Of a stretch of DNA of 64,000 nt, positions 20,828 to 29,258 are shown piece by piece (position 1 is the first letter of the stretch; each line of letters starts with the position of its first letter). The DNA is from Humidesulfovibrio mexicanus (GTDB lineage: Bacteria; Desulfobacterota; Desulfovibrionia; Desulfovibrionales; Desulfovibrionaceae), in NCBI RefSeq assembly GCF_900188225.1, contig NZ_FZOC01000004.1:99537-163536 (forward strand), written 5' to 3'. The translations under genes were made by a program, and so were the position numbers. The notes under the pieces are model-generated. The model was not told the origin of the DNA, made no database searches, and was given only the letters and a program-made list of their open reading frames with translations.

Positions 20828-20964
20828 GCACAACCTCTCTCTGGTTTCAGAAGTTGTGCCAGAAGATCCGCCCCAAGGCAAGCCGTGGCGGGTGTGGACG
20901 ACTCCTCCCGGCTTCCTATGCGGCTGCCTGCCCCCGCCCGACCACCGGACGGGGACAGGGAGCC
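20828..20964 (-). promoter_or_regulatory. Structured 5' leader of the IMP cyclohydrolase mRNA
   Basis: Two hairpins are visible in the RNA sense. One spans 20922-20964: about 19 base pairs with one mismatch and a 5-base loop; its two G-U pairs exist only in the minus-strand RNA. The other is a perfect 7-base-pair stem, GCACAAC/GTTGTGC, at 20828-20859, whose loop carries AGAGAGG and which abuts the ATG. A regulatory leader is likely. It does not match a riboswitch class that I can recognise. Confidence 0.5.
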
Positions 20965-20986
20965 ATTAGGGAGGGGAGACCGTTGG

Positions 20987-21547
20987 TTAGTCGTCGAGCT
21001 GCGCGAGCAGTTCCTGCGCCGGGGCGAAGGAGGGATCCGCGGCCACGATCTGTTCCAGCTGGGCCTGGGCCTCGTCCTTGCGGTCAAGGCAGACCAGACA
21101 GCCGGCCAGGGAGTAGCGGACCTCGCTCTTGCCGGGGTTGAGGGAGAGGTAGCTCTCCAGGGGCGCAAGGATCTCGCTCAGCCTCTCCAGCTCGTGTCCG
21201 AGGCGGATGAGGCTCAACAGCGCGACCATGTTTTCGGGATTCCTGGCCAGGGCGTTCTGGAACAGGTCGAAGGCGTCGTCCTTCAGGCCCTGCTCCATCT
21301 TCACCAGGCCCATGCCCGAGAAAGTCTTGTCGTTGGCGTCTATGCCGTGGGCCTTGGAGTACAAGGTCAGGGCGGCGTCCAGATCGCCGCGCTGCACGGC
21401 GATGGTGGCCAGGCCCAGGTACGGGTCCGGGTGGACGCCGTTGGATGACGCGGCCTTCTTGTAGTAGTCCTCGGCCTTGTCGAGCTCACCCATGAACAGG
21501 TAGCACTCGCCGAGTTCCTTGTTGATCTCGTAATCCAGATGGCTCAT
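20987..21547 (-). CDS. TPR repeat protein
   Basis: The 186-residue product consists of about five tetratricopeptide repeats with no other domain; examples are LGECYLFMGELDKAEDYYKKA at residues 12-32, LGLATIAVQRGDLDAALTLY near 45, and MGLVKMEQGLKDDAFDLFQNAL near 79. Such proteins act as protein-binding scaffolds, and no signal peptide is seen, so it is probably cytoplasmic. GGAGGGG precedes the ATG by about 6 bases. It is the first gene of the minus-strand series that continues into IMP cyclohydrolase and hflX, and it is divergent from the flagellar operon. The partner is unknown. Confidence 0.8.
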   Translation of the reverse strand: MSHLDYEINKELGECYLFMGELDKAEDYYKKAASSNGVHPDPYLGLATIAVQRGDLDAALTLYSKAHGIDANDKTFSGMGLVKMEQGLKDDAFDLFQNALARNPENMVALLSLIRLGHELERLSEILAPLESYLSLNPGKSEVRYSLAGCLVCLDRKDEAQAQLEQIVAADPSFAPAQELLAQLDD

Positions 21548-21888
21548 GGTTCCCCTCCGTTTTCCCTAGAAACACCCGCGTCTCCGTTGCGGGCGGCAAA
21601 AGTTGCGCGGCTCCTGGGAGCCTGCCTCGCATATGCACATGGCGTGCCAATGTGCACTCATCCGATTTCTGGCCCCTTCGCTCCGCCCTGCGGCAACCGC
21701 CCCCCCTCGCGCACGCGATTCCACGTTCTTGTTGAAGCGGACGAACAGCACCAACGCAAGGCAGAAAAGTAAATAATTTCAATGAAATTTTGCTTTGGAA
21801 CGACCTTTGCTATTCCCTGGCAGGCCAGGCGACGCGGTTGCCCGGCCCCGGCCCGGCAAAACCGGCCCAAGACCAGGAGGATAGCGGC
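21548..21888. other. Divergent intergenic region upstream of flgB
   Basis: These 341 bases separate the TPR gene from flgB. They contain an AT-rich segment near 21760-21795 and the sigma-54-like promoter at 21795-21811. I see no gene in the rest. Confidence 0.6.
21795..21811 (+). promoter_or_regulatory. Sigma-54-type promoter of the flgB operon
   Basis: TTGGAACGACCTTTGCT matches TTGGCACG-N4-TTGCT with one mismatch, with GG and GC correctly spaced. It lies 78 bases before the flgB start, next to an AT-rich stretch. Sigma-54 control of middle flagellar genes is well established in many polar flagellates, so function here is likely. Confidence 0.75.
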
Positions 21889-22299
21889 ATGAAAGGACTG
21901 TTTGAGCGGCACTTCGGCGTGGTGGAAAAGGTGCTGGACTTGCGCCTGCAACGTCAAAATGTCGTCATGGCCAACGTCGCCAACGTGAACACCCCCAAGT
22001 ACAAGGCCCGCAAGCTGGAGTTCGAAGAGGACCTGCAGAAGGCCATGAACATGGACCAGCGCGGCCGCATGACCAGGACGGACGCCAAGCACATGCCCGC
22101 GGAGTTCGACGTCAACGGCTTCAACGGCAAGAACTTCGCGGACTGGAAGCCCCGCACCGTGTACGGCGAGGACGTGGTGGATCTGGACAAAGAAATGACC
22201 ACCATGGCCAAGAACTCCATGATGTACAACGCGTTGTCCGACATCATCGCCAAGAACTTCAGCGGGCTCTCCACGGTCATCCAGGAAGGAGGCAAGTAA
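21889..22299 (+). CDS. flgB: Flagellar proximal rod protein FlgB
   Basis: The 136-residue product forms part of the flagellar rod that crosses the periplasm. The N-terminus has the rod/hook signature around RQNVVMANVANVNTPKYKA (residues 24-42), and the C-terminus ends in the helical NSMMYNALSDIIAKNFSGLSTVI stretch that packs with the N-terminal helix. There is no cleaved signal; rod proteins leave through the flagellar export gate. GGAGG precedes the ATG at 21889. Its stop is directly adjacent to the flgC start, and a sigma-54-like promoter lies upstream. Confidence 0.94.
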   Translation: MKGLFERHFGVVEKVLDLRLQRQNVVMANVANVNTPKYKARKLEFEEDLQKAMNMDQRGRMTRTDAKHMPAEFDVNGFNGKNFADWKPRTVYGEDVVDLDKEMTTMAKNSMMYNALSDIIAKNFSGLSTVIQEGGK

Positions 22300-22737
22300 A
22301 TGGACTTCATGAGCGCTCTCGACGTCAGCGCCTCGGGCATGAAGGCCCAGCGCACGTACATGAACGTCATTTCCATGAACCTGGCCAACGTGAAGACCAC
22401 CCGCACGCCCGAGGGCGGGGCCTATCGCCGCAAGAGCGTGGCCTTTGCCGCCGCGCCAGTGTTCACCCCCTTCGACAAGGCCATGGAGAACGCCGACAAC
22501 CGCGAGCTCAAGGGCGTCATGGTGCGCGGCATTGTGACCGACAAGCGCCCGCAGAAGCGCGTGCACGAGCCCGGCCACCCAGACGCCGACAAGGACGGCT
22601 ATGTCACCTACCCGGACATCAACGTGGTGGAGGAAATGGCCAACATGATCACCACCATGCGGTCCTACGAGGCCAACGTCCAGGCCATCCAGGACGTGAA
22701 GGCCATGTTCAACAAGGCCCTGCAGATCGCCCGCTAG
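22300..22737 (+). CDS. flgC: Flagellar proximal rod protein FlgC
   Basis: The 145-residue product is the FlgC rod subunit. It begins with MDFMSALDVSASGMKAQR and has the MNLANVKTTRTPEGGAYRR rod signature near residues 27-45; YPDINVVEEMANMITTMRSYEANV near the C-terminus is the conserved closing helix. The ATG immediately follows the flgB stop codon, and AGGAGG lies within the end of flgB. It is exported by the type III flagellar apparatus and polymerises with FlgB, FlgF and FlgG. Confidence 0.95.
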   Translation: MDFMSALDVSASGMKAQRTYMNVISMNLANVKTTRTPEGGAYRRKSVAFAAAPVFTPFDKAMENADNRELKGVMVRGIVTDKRPQKRVHEPGHPDADKDGYVTYPDINVVEEMANMITTMRSYEANVQAIQDVKAMFNKALQIAR

Positions 22738-22759
22738 GCTTACCAGAGGAGTACCCGCC

Positions 22760-23089
22760 ATGATCGTCAAATCCGTTGCCATGCAGGCCTATCAGAACGC
22801 GCTCAAGGCCCACCAGGGGGCCCTCACCGGCGAGACCCAAAGCGTCAAGAAATCCGGCGGCGGCGCGCCCGGCGGCTTCATGGAGACGCTCAAGGGCAGC
22901 CTGTCCAAGGTCAACGACATGCAGCAGGAAAAGACCGCCCTTGTGGAATCCTTCGCCGCGGGCAAGGACCACAACGTGCACGAGCTCATGATCTCGCTGC
23001 AGAAGGCCGGACTGGCCATGAGCATGACCAGCGCCGTGCGCAGCAAGATCCTGGCCAGCTACCAGGAACTGACCAAGATGCAGTTCTAG
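22760..23089 (+). CDS. fliE: Flagellar hook-basal body protein FliE
   Basis: The 109-residue product joins the MS ring to the rod. The C-terminal half has the conserved FliE helices: NVHELMISLQKAGLAMSMTSAVRSKILASYQELTKMQF begins near residue 72 (not quoted beyond family recognition). The N-terminal half contains a flexible Gly/Ala-rich patch, SGGGAPGGF near residue 34. AGAGGAG precedes the ATG by about 8 bases. It lies between flgC and fliF, the usual order. Confidence 0.92.
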   Translation: MIVKSVAMQAYQNALKAHQGALTGETQSVKKSGGGAPGGFMETLKGSLSKVNDMQQEKTALVESFAAGKDHNVHELMISLQKAGLAMSMTSAVRSKILASYQELTKMQF

Positions 23090-23129
23090 CCGCCGCCACG
23101 CGCCCTGAGAAGAGCAGAGGAGAGAGCAC

Positions 23130-24731
23130 ATGCACCCGAAAGTCGCCGAGTATTTCGACAAGGCCAAGAACCTGTGGGCCGCCCGTTCCATGACGCAGCA
23201 AATGCTCATCGGCAGCTTGGCCGTATTGCTGGTGGCCGCCTTCGTGGGCGGCATCATCTACATGAACCAGCCCGACTACAAGGTGCTCTACACCAAGCTT
23301 TCCAACGAGGACGCGGCCAAGGTGGTGAACCTGCTCAAGGCCAGCAAGGAGCCCTACCGCCTGGAGGACAACGGCCAGACCGTGCTCGTGCAGTCCGAGC
23401 GCGTGTACGACCTGCGGCTCAAGGTGGCCAGCGAAGGCAACCTGCACGGCCAGGGCATCGGCTTCGAGATCTTTGACGATGTCAAAATCGGCCAGACCGA
23501 CTTCGTGCAGCACATCAACTACCAGCGCGCCCTGCAGGGGGAACTCGCCCGCACCATCGCCGAATTTCCCAAGATCGAAAACGCCCGCGTGCACTTGGTG
23601 GTGCCCAAGAAAAGCCTCTTCATAGAGGAGCAGACGCAGCCCTCGGCCTCGGTGGTGCTCCAGCTCAAGGAGAAGGACGCCAAGCTCGAACCCAAGGAAG
23701 TCCAGGGCATCGTCAATCTGGTGACCATGGCCGTGGAGGGCCTGGACAAGAAGCGCATCACCATCACCGACCAGAACGGCCAGCCCCTCTACCAGCCCGC
23801 CGACGAGGACACCGCGGGCATGAACACCACCCAGCTGGAGTTCAAGGCCCAGATGGAGCGCAAGATCGAGCGCCGCATCGAGGAGCTGCTTGCCCCCATC
23901 GTCGGCCCCCAGAAGATCATCGCCCGGGTCAACACCGATCTTGATTTCAGCCACAAGACCATCAAGAAGGAGCTGTTCAACCCGGACGGCCAAGTGGTGC
24001 GCAGCGAAAGCCGCAGCGAGGAAACCGTTGCCGGCCGCGCCAACCTGGACGGCGCCGCGCCCGAGGCCAATTTCCGCGGCGACGGCTTCACCGGCACGCA
24101 AAGCTCCCAGGACTCCAGCCGCGAGACGCGCACCACCAACTACGAGATCAACCGCGAGGAGCAGCAGATCGTCTCCCCCGTGGGCGAGTTGAAGCGCCTG
24201 GGAGTTGCTGTTATCGTGGATGGCACGTACACCAAGGACGAGAAGACCGGCCAGACGACCTTCGTGCCGCGCTCCGAGGAGGAGATGACGCGCATAAAGA
24301 GCCTGGTGCAAAGTGCGGTGGGCTTCGACGGGGACCGCGGCGACACCATCGAGGTGTCCAACATCGCCTTCGGCTCCACCGACCTGGGCGAAGGCCCCTC
24401 GCTGGTGAAGCACTTCCTCGACCTGAGCGGGAAGCTCGGCAAGCCGCTTCTGACCGGCCTGCTCATCTTCCTCTTCCTCATCCTGGTGGTCCGGCCCGTG
24501 GTCATGGCCCTTATCCGGCCCAAGGTGGCCGAGGAGGAGGTTGAGGAAGTGGCGAGCCTGCCCAGCACGGACGAACGCCTGGCCATTGAGGAAACCGTGG
24601 AGGTTCCCGAGGAGGCCCTGGACACCGCGCGCCGCCTGGAGCTTTTGAAGGGCCAGGCCGTGCAGCTGACAGAGCAGAACATGGAGCAGGCCATACGGCT
24701 CTTGAAGTCGTGGGCCAGACAGGAGGCATAA
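23130..24731 (+). CDS. fliF: Flagellar MS-ring protein FliF
   Basis: The 533-residue product forms the membrane-embedded MS ring of the flagellar basal body. Two hydrophobic segments flank the periplasmic body: about residues 25-46 and 432-452. In between are the ring-building motifs, for example QPDYKVLYTKLSNEDAAKV near 49, GFEIFDDVKIGQTDFVQHIN near 111 and RARVHLVVPKKSLF-type sequence near 150. The cytoplasmic tail after residue 455 is acidic and should bind FliG. AGAGGAG lies upstream of the ATG. It is followed by fliG after 4 bases. Confidence 0.96.
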   Translation: MHPKVAEYFDKAKNLWAARSMTQQMLIGSLAVLLVAAFVGGIIYMNQPDYKVLYTKLSNEDAAKVVNLLKASKEPYRLEDNGQTVLVQSERVYDLRLKVASEGNLHGQGIGFEIFDDVKIGQTDFVQHINYQRALQGELARTIAEFPKIENARVHLVVPKKSLFIEEQTQPSASVVLQLKEKDAKLEPKEVQGIVNLVTMAVEGLDKKRITITDQNGQPLYQPADEDTAGMNTTQLEFKAQMERKIERRIEELLAPIVGPQKIIARVNTDLDFSHKTIKKELFNPDGQVVRSESRSEETVAGRANLDGAAPEANFRGDGFTGTQSSQDSSRETRTTNYEINREEQQIVSPVGELKRLGVAVIVDGTYTKDEKTGQTTFVPRSEEEMTRIKSLVQSAVGFDGDRGDTIEVSNIAFGSTDLGEGPSLVKHFLDLSGKLGKPLLTGLLIFLFLILVVRPVVMALIRPKVAEEEVEEVASLPSTDERLAIEETVEVPEEALDTARRLELLKGQAVQLTEQNMEQAIRLLKSWARQEA

Positions 24732-24735
24732 GCGC

Positions 24736-25734
24736 GTGGCAAGCTTCACCGGGCCCCAGAAAACCGCCATCGTCATGCTCGCCCTGGGCGAGAAGTTCAC
24801 GGCCGAGGCCTTCAAACGCATGGAGCGGCAAGAGATCGCCCTTGTTTCCAAGGCCATGCTGGACATCGATTCCGTGTCCCGCGACGACGTGATCGACGTG
24901 CTGAAGGAGTTCAACGACGCCATCACCTACGGCGCCGAGACCCTCACCGGCGGTGCGGACCAAGTGAAGCGGCTGCTCACCAAGGCCCTGGACTCCGAGA
25001 CGGCCAAGTACATTCTGGACAGCCTGGAGATCGACACCGGCCCCACCCCCTTCCAGGAGCTTTCCAACGTCAGCCCGCGCATCCTGGCGCAGATCCTCAG
25101 AAACGAGCATCCGCAGACCCTGGCGCTCATCCTTGGGCACCTGCACCCGGACCAGGCCGCGGAGCTTTTGTCCAACCTGCCCTCCGGTGTGCGGCCCGAG
25201 GTGCTGATGCGCCTGGCCAAGCTGGAGGCCGTGGCCGAGGAAATGCTCCACGAGGTGGACAAGGTGCTGCAGAGCCAGCTCATCGCCATGGGCGGCAAGG
25301 AAGGCAAGAAGGTGGGCGGCGTTAGCGCCGTGGCCGAAATCCTCAACGCCGTGGACCGCGCCACGGAAGAGGAAGTGCTCTCCGAGATCGAGGAAGAGAG
25401 CCAGCAGATGGCCGACGACATCCGGAACCTCATGTTCGTGTTCGAGGACATCAAGGGCCTGGACGACCGCAGCATCCGCGAACTGTTGAAGGACATCTCC
25501 AACGAGGAGTTGACCAAGGCCTTGAAGGGCGCCAGCGACGACCTCAAGGACAAGTTCCTCAAGAACCTGTCCGAGCGCGCCGCGAACATGATCCGCGAGG
25601 ATCTGGAGATCATGGGCCCGGTGAAGCTCTCCGAGGTGGAGGGCGCCCAGCAGAACATCGTCAAGACGGTGCGCCGCCTCGAAGCCGAGGGCCGCATCGC
25701 CATAAGCAGAGGCGGCGGCGATGAATTCATCTAG
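24736..25734 (+). CDS. fliG: Flagellar motor switch protein FliG
   Basis: The 332-residue product couples the stator to the rotor and sets rotation direction. The FliG N, middle and C domains are all present: GPQKTAIVMLALGE at the start, the middle EHPQTLALILGHL segment near residue 118, and the C-terminal torque helix DDRSIRELLKDI near 242 with alternating charges, followed by RAANMIREDLEIMGPVKLSEVE. The GTG at 24736 is supported by AGGAGG 9 bases upstream. It overlaps fliH by 14 bases. Confidence 0.96.
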   Translation: MASFTGPQKTAIVMLALGEKFTAEAFKRMERQEIALVSKAMLDIDSVSRDDVIDVLKEFNDAITYGAETLTGGADQVKRLLTKALDSETAKYILDSLEIDTGPTPFQELSNVSPRILAQILRNEHPQTLALILGHLHPDQAAELLSNLPSGVRPEVLMRLAKLEAVAEEMLHEVDKVLQSQLIAMGGKEGKKVGGVSAVAEILNAVDRATEEEVLSEIEEESQQMADDIRNLMFVFEDIKGLDDRSIRELLKDISNEELTKALKGASDDLKDKFLKNLSERAANMIREDLEIMGPVKLSEVEGAQQNIVKTVRRLEAEGRIAISRGGGDEFI

Positions 25735-26635
25735 CACCGAGCAGACGCCCCTGGCCGCGCCCCCGGCTCCGCCCGAAACGGCGGGCCTGGCCGACATGCC
25801 AGCCGAAGCCGCCCGCGCCATTCCGGCCGGTCCGCGCTACTCCGGCAGGGTGCTCATGGGCTGCGACTCCCCCGGCCCCGGATTCGTCACCATCCAGGAG
25901 ATAGAGGGCAAGCGCCACCGTCCCGTGTGGGACGAGGCCACAGAGGCCGAATACATCGACCGCTGCACGCGCAAGGCCGAGGCCCTGGCCCGCGAGATCA
26001 TCAACCAGGCCATGCACAAGGCCGAAGCCCAGGCCCAGGCCATCCGCGAGACCGAGGAAGCCCGCGTGGCCGCCGCCGTGGCCGAGGCGCAGCACAAGGC
26101 CGAGACCGAGGCGCAAGCCCGTCTCGATGCCGAGGTGGACGCCCACGTGCAGGCAATGGACGCGCTCATCTCCGGCATACAGACCCTGGGCCAGGAGGTG
26201 TGGGCCGCCCGCCGCAAGGACTTCGCCACCCTGGCCAAGGCCTTTGCCCGCAGGGCGCTTGGCCTGGAGATGGAAACCCGACGCGCCGAAATTCTGGAGC
26301 ATCTGATGGATGAGGCCTGCGCCCGGCTGGACGCGCACCGCGCATTCACCCTCAAGGTCGCCCCGGAGGATTTCGAACTGGCGCAGACCCTGCTGCAGTC
26401 CGTGCAGGCACGGCGACCGGACCTGGGGCAGTGGCAGCTCGCGGCCGACCCCGGCATGACGCTTGGCGGCGTGTGCCTGGAAACGCAGGAAATGCTGGCC
26501 GACAACGACCTGGGCAACCGGCTTGCCCTGCTGGAGCCCTACCTGGAACAGCTTTCCCTGCCCGAGGACCTGGCCCAGGCGCGCGCAGAGGCCGCACAGC
26601 ACGAGAGCGAGGCCCCCGGTGTCCCTGAATCCTGA
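25721..26635 (+). CDS. fliH: Flagellar assembly protein FliH
   Basis: The 304-residue product regulates the FliI ATPase of the flagellar export apparatus. It has a Pro/Ala-rich N-terminus, then a long Ala/Glu/Arg-rich coiled coil (about residues 85-140, with AEAQAQAIRETEEARVAAAV), and a C-terminal V-ATPase-E-like globular region with DFATLAKAFARRALG near 170 and VAPEDFELAQTLL near 213. The ATG at 25721 lies inside fliG, and the gene overlaps fliI by 17 bases. It is longer than many FliH proteins because of the N-terminal extension. Confidence 0.9.
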   Translation: MNSSSTEQTPLAAPPAPPETAGLADMPAEAARAIPAGPRYSGRVLMGCDSPGPGFVTIQEIEGKRHRPVWDEATEAEYIDRCTRKAEALAREIINQAMHKAEAQAQAIRETEEARVAAAVAEAQHKAETEAQARLDAEVDAHVQAMDALISGIQTLGQEVWAARRKDFATLAKAFARRALGLEMETRRAEILEHLMDEACARLDAHRAFTLKVAPEDFELAQTLLQSVQARRPDLGQWQLAADPGMTLGGVCLETQEMLADNDLGNRLALLEPYLEQLSLPEDLAQARAEAAQHESEAPGVPES

Positions 26636-27941
26636 GGCGGTGTGCCAGGCTTTTGACGAGCTCACCCTCTGTCAAACCTTTGGCAAGGTGACCAAGGTCG
26701 TCGGTCTCATCGCCGAAGGCCAGGGAATCCGCCCGCCCGTAGGCTCCGTGTGCCACCTGCTGCCAGAGGACCGCGACTCCACGCCCATTCCGGCGGAGGT
26801 GGTGGGCTTCCGCGAGCACTCCTGCCTGCTTATGCCCTATGGCGACCTGCGCGGCATCCGCCCCGGCAGCCTCATCAAGAATTCCGCCGCGCCGCCGCTG
26901 TTTCCCGTTGGCCAGGGCCTGCTCGGCCGCACCCTGGACGCCTTCGGCGACGCCATAGACAACAAGGGCATGTTCGCGGCCGAAGGCTACGCGCCGCTCT
27001 ACCGCGACCCGCCAAATCCCATGGACCGCCCGCGCATCGACCAGCCGCTGGATGTTGGCGTGCGCGCCATAAACGGCCTGCTCACCCTGGCCAAGGGCCA
27101 ACGCGTGGGCATCATGGCCGGTTCCGGCGTGGGCAAAAGCACGCTCATGGGCATGATGGCCCGCTACACCAAGGCCGACGTCAACGTCATCGGCCTGGTG
27201 GGCGAGCGTGGCCGCGAGGTGGTGGAGTTCATCGAGCGCGACCTGGGGCCGGAGGGCATGGCCAAAAGCGTGGTCATCGTGGCGACCTCCGACAAAAGCC
27301 CGCTCATCCGGATGCGCGCGGCCTTCGCCGCCACGGCCGTGGCCGAATTTTTCCGCGACCAGGGCAAGGACGTGCTCTTGATGATGGACTCCGTGACGCG
27401 CTTCGCCATGGCCGGGCGCGAGGTGGGGCTTGCCGCGGGCGAACCGCCCACGCGCGGCGGCTACACGCCCAGCGTGTTCGCGCTGCTGCCGCAGCTTTTG
27501 GAGCGCGCTGGCAAAAGCGCGGTGGGGTCCATCACCGGCGTGTACACCGTGCTGGTGGATGGCGACGACTTCACCGAACCCATCGCCGACGCGGTGCGCT
27601 CCATTCTCGACGGGCACATCGTGCTGACGCGCGAACTGGCGGACCAGGCGCATTTCCCGGCCATTGACGTGTTGAAGAGCATCAGCCGTCTGCGCAGCGA
27701 GGTGGTAGCGCGCGAGGACATCGAGGCCGGGCGCGCGGTGCTCCGGCTCATGAGCACGTACAAGCGCGTGGAGGACATGGTGAACATCGGGGCGTACCAG
27801 AAGGGCGCCAGCCCGGACATCGACCGCGCCATCGCCATGCTCCCGCCCATCAACGCCTTCTTGCAGCAGCACGTGGGCGACAACGAGTCCCTGGACGCCT
27901 GCTTCGCCAAGCTCAAGGAGCTGGCCGGGGCGGGGGGGTAG
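26619..27941 (+). CDS. fliI: Flagellum-specific ATPase FliI
   Basis: The 440-residue product is the hexameric ATPase that unfolds and feeds substrates to the flagellar export gate. It has the Walker A motif AGSGVGKST near residue 166, VGERGREVVEF near 190, the Walker B segment DVLLMMDSVTRFAMAGREVG near 249 and PPTRGGYTPSVFA near 275. The GTG at 26619 is chosen because it restores the usual N-terminus before FGKVTKVVGL; it overlaps the end of fliH. A GTG at 26640 is a possible alternative. The 3' end overlaps the convergent peptidase-MA-like gene by 29 bases. Confidence 0.95.
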   Translation: MSLNPEAVCQAFDELTLCQTFGKVTKVVGLIAEGQGIRPPVGSVCHLLPEDRDSTPIPAEVVGFREHSCLLMPYGDLRGIRPGSLIKNSAAPPLFPVGQGLLGRTLDAFGDAIDNKGMFAAEGYAPLYRDPPNPMDRPRIDQPLDVGVRAINGLLTLAKGQRVGIMAGSGVGKSTLMGMMARYTKADVNVIGLVGERGREVVEFIERDLGPEGMAKSVVIVATSDKSPLIRMRAAFAATAVAEFFRDQGKDVLLMMDSVTRFAMAGREVGLAAGEPPTRGGYTPSVFALLPQLLERAGKSAVGSITGVYTVLVDGDDFTEPIADAVRSILDGHIVLTRELADQAHFPAIDVLKSISRLRSEVVAREDIEAGRAVLRLMSTYKRVEDMVNIGAYQKGASPDIDRAIAMLPPINAFLQQHVGDNESLDACFAKLKELAGAGG

Positions 27942-28824
27942 GCCCCTCCCGCCGCGCCCGTTCGCAGGGGTCTCCTACTCCGGCATTGAGAACCCGGACC
28001 AGCCGCCCCACCCGCTCCTCGCGTCCTGCGGAACCCTCCCGCAGGGAGTCGAGCCAGCGCGCCTCCAACTCGTCCAGGTCGGCCCCCAGGGCCTCGCGCC
28101 AGGGGCGAGCCCCAGAAGTGTGCGAAAGCCGCTGCAGCCGCTTCAAGGCCTCCAGGCCATAGGTGTCGGCCAGATACTTCGCGAACGAGGCCGCCTCGGC
28201 ATAGGCCCGCAACTGGCGCTGGCGATCAAACGAGCGCAACCTGCCTCCGCCCTCGTCGCGCATCCCCCAGGAGGCATGGCCCGGACCAAGTTCGGCAAGC
28301 GGAATGCGCGTGCCGCTGCGGACGGCCGCCCGCACCCAGTCGTCCACATCCTGCCCGCAGGCGGGAAAGCTCATCGGATCGCCCACGCGCTGTTCCGAAA
28401 GCGCGCCCGCCATATTGCGCAAGAGCTTGTCCGGCTGCGGCATGAGCGCGCTGGTAAGCTTGTGCGCCAGCATCAGCGGGGCCTCGGCGCAGCCGAACAC
28501 GCGCAGGCTCCGCGCCCCGCCGGGAACACGCCCCCCTGGCTGGAAAAACGTCGCGGTGCACTGGCCGCGCAAAGGCTCGTCGTACAGCACGCGAATCTTG
28601 CCCTGGCTGGACACCTGGGCATCAAGCCCCCAAAGCGCCAGGACTGCGCCAAGACTGGCCTCCGCCCGTTCGGCAAAGTCGGAAAGCCGCTGCTCGCCAA
28701 GGGAGCATGTGGTGTCCTGGACGCGCAGATGTTCCGTCTCAAGCTGTGCCTCCGCCGCATGGGCCAAGCCAAACAACAGCACGGAGGCCGCGCAGGCGCA
28801 AATACTGCAGAGCCCGTTCTTCAC
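27913..28824 (-). CDS. Exported peptidase-MA-like protein lacking the zinc motif
   Basis: The 303-residue product begins with a signal peptide (about residues 1-24, ending LAHAAEA). The layout matches gluzincin-type MA-like domains: a Cys-containing mid region, a helix where such peptidases carry HExxH, and a closing YAEAASFAKYLADTYGLEAL helix typical of the family. Here the zinc helix reads LAHKLTSALMP, so the metal site is lost and proteolysis is unlikely. Its role is unknown. The GTG at 28824 has AAGGAGGG 5 bases upstream. It runs behind the DUF2784 gene with a short overlap. Confidence 0.55.
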   Translation of the reverse strand: MKNGLCSICACAASVLLFGLAHAAEAQLETEHLRVQDTTCSLGEQRLSDFAERAEASLGAVLALWGLDAQVSSQGKIRVLYDEPLRGQCTATFFQPGGRVPGGARSLRVFGCAEAPLMLAHKLTSALMPQPDKLLRNMAGALSEQRVGDPMSFPACGQDVDDWVRAAVRSGTRIPLAELGPGHASWGMRDEGGGRLRSFDRQRQLRAYAEAASFAKYLADTYGLEALKRLQRLSHTSGARPWREALGADLDELEARWLDSLREGSAGREERVGRLVRVLNAGVGDPCERARREGPTPPPRPAP

Positions 28825-29258
28825 CGCCTCCCTCCTTTTGCTCTGTCCGGCGGCCACCTCCGCCACGCCCAGACCGTCAGCCCCAACGCAGCCAGATACG
28901 CGGCCGCGAACGCGCGCTCGTTGAAGTCATAAAAGAGCAGCCGGGACAGCCAGTGGCCGATGAAGCTCTGCGGATAGGGCTGGCCCCCGGCCTGGACGCG
29001 CAGCAGCGATTCCAGGTCCGTAAGCGGACAGGTGACGCCAAGCAGCGCCTCCGCCGCAACCACGGCCATGCCGACAAGGTGCGCCACGCGGAAGGCGCGG
29101 TTATGGACCCAGCGCCAGCCGCCGAAGCCGCGCCCAAACAACCGCCAGCGCGGCCCGCCGACGAGGATGGCCGCCAGGCCAAGGGTGAGGAAGAGCGCCA
29201 GCAGCATATGCGCCGCCAGCACGATATCGGCAAGCAGTCGCAGCCCGGCCGGGCTCAC
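28821..29258 (-). CDS. DUF2784 family membrane protein
   Basis: The 145-residue product has four hydrophobic segments (about residues 8-33, 58-76, 103-120 region and 122-138). The conserved pattern LAAHMLLALFLTLGL, HNRAFRVAHL and LLGVTCPLTDLE matches DUF2784, an uncharacterised inner-membrane family. The start is a GTG that overlaps the stop of the diguanylate cyclase gene (GTGA), so the two are translationally coupled; GGAG lies upstream. It overlaps the next gene by 4 bases. The genes around it give no firm hint of function. Confidence 0.75.
   Translation of the reverse strand: MSPAGLRLLADIVLAAHMLLALFLTLGLAAILVGGPRWRLFGRGFGGWRWVHNRAFRVAHLVGMAVVAAEALLGVTCPLTDLESLLRVQAGGQPYPQSFIGHWLSRLLFYDFNERAFAAAYLAALGLTVWAWRRWPPDRAKGGRR

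Noticed and set aside
20828-20964. ZTP (pfl) or other known riboswitch before IMP cyclohydrolase
   Set aside because: The conserved nucleotides of the ZTP, purine, cobalamin and SAM aptamers could not be located; only unnamed hairpins are claimed.
26352-27872. 506-codon open frame opposite fliI
   Set aside because: Antisense to a gene with intact Walker motifs; the product is His/Ala/Gly-rich without a domain.
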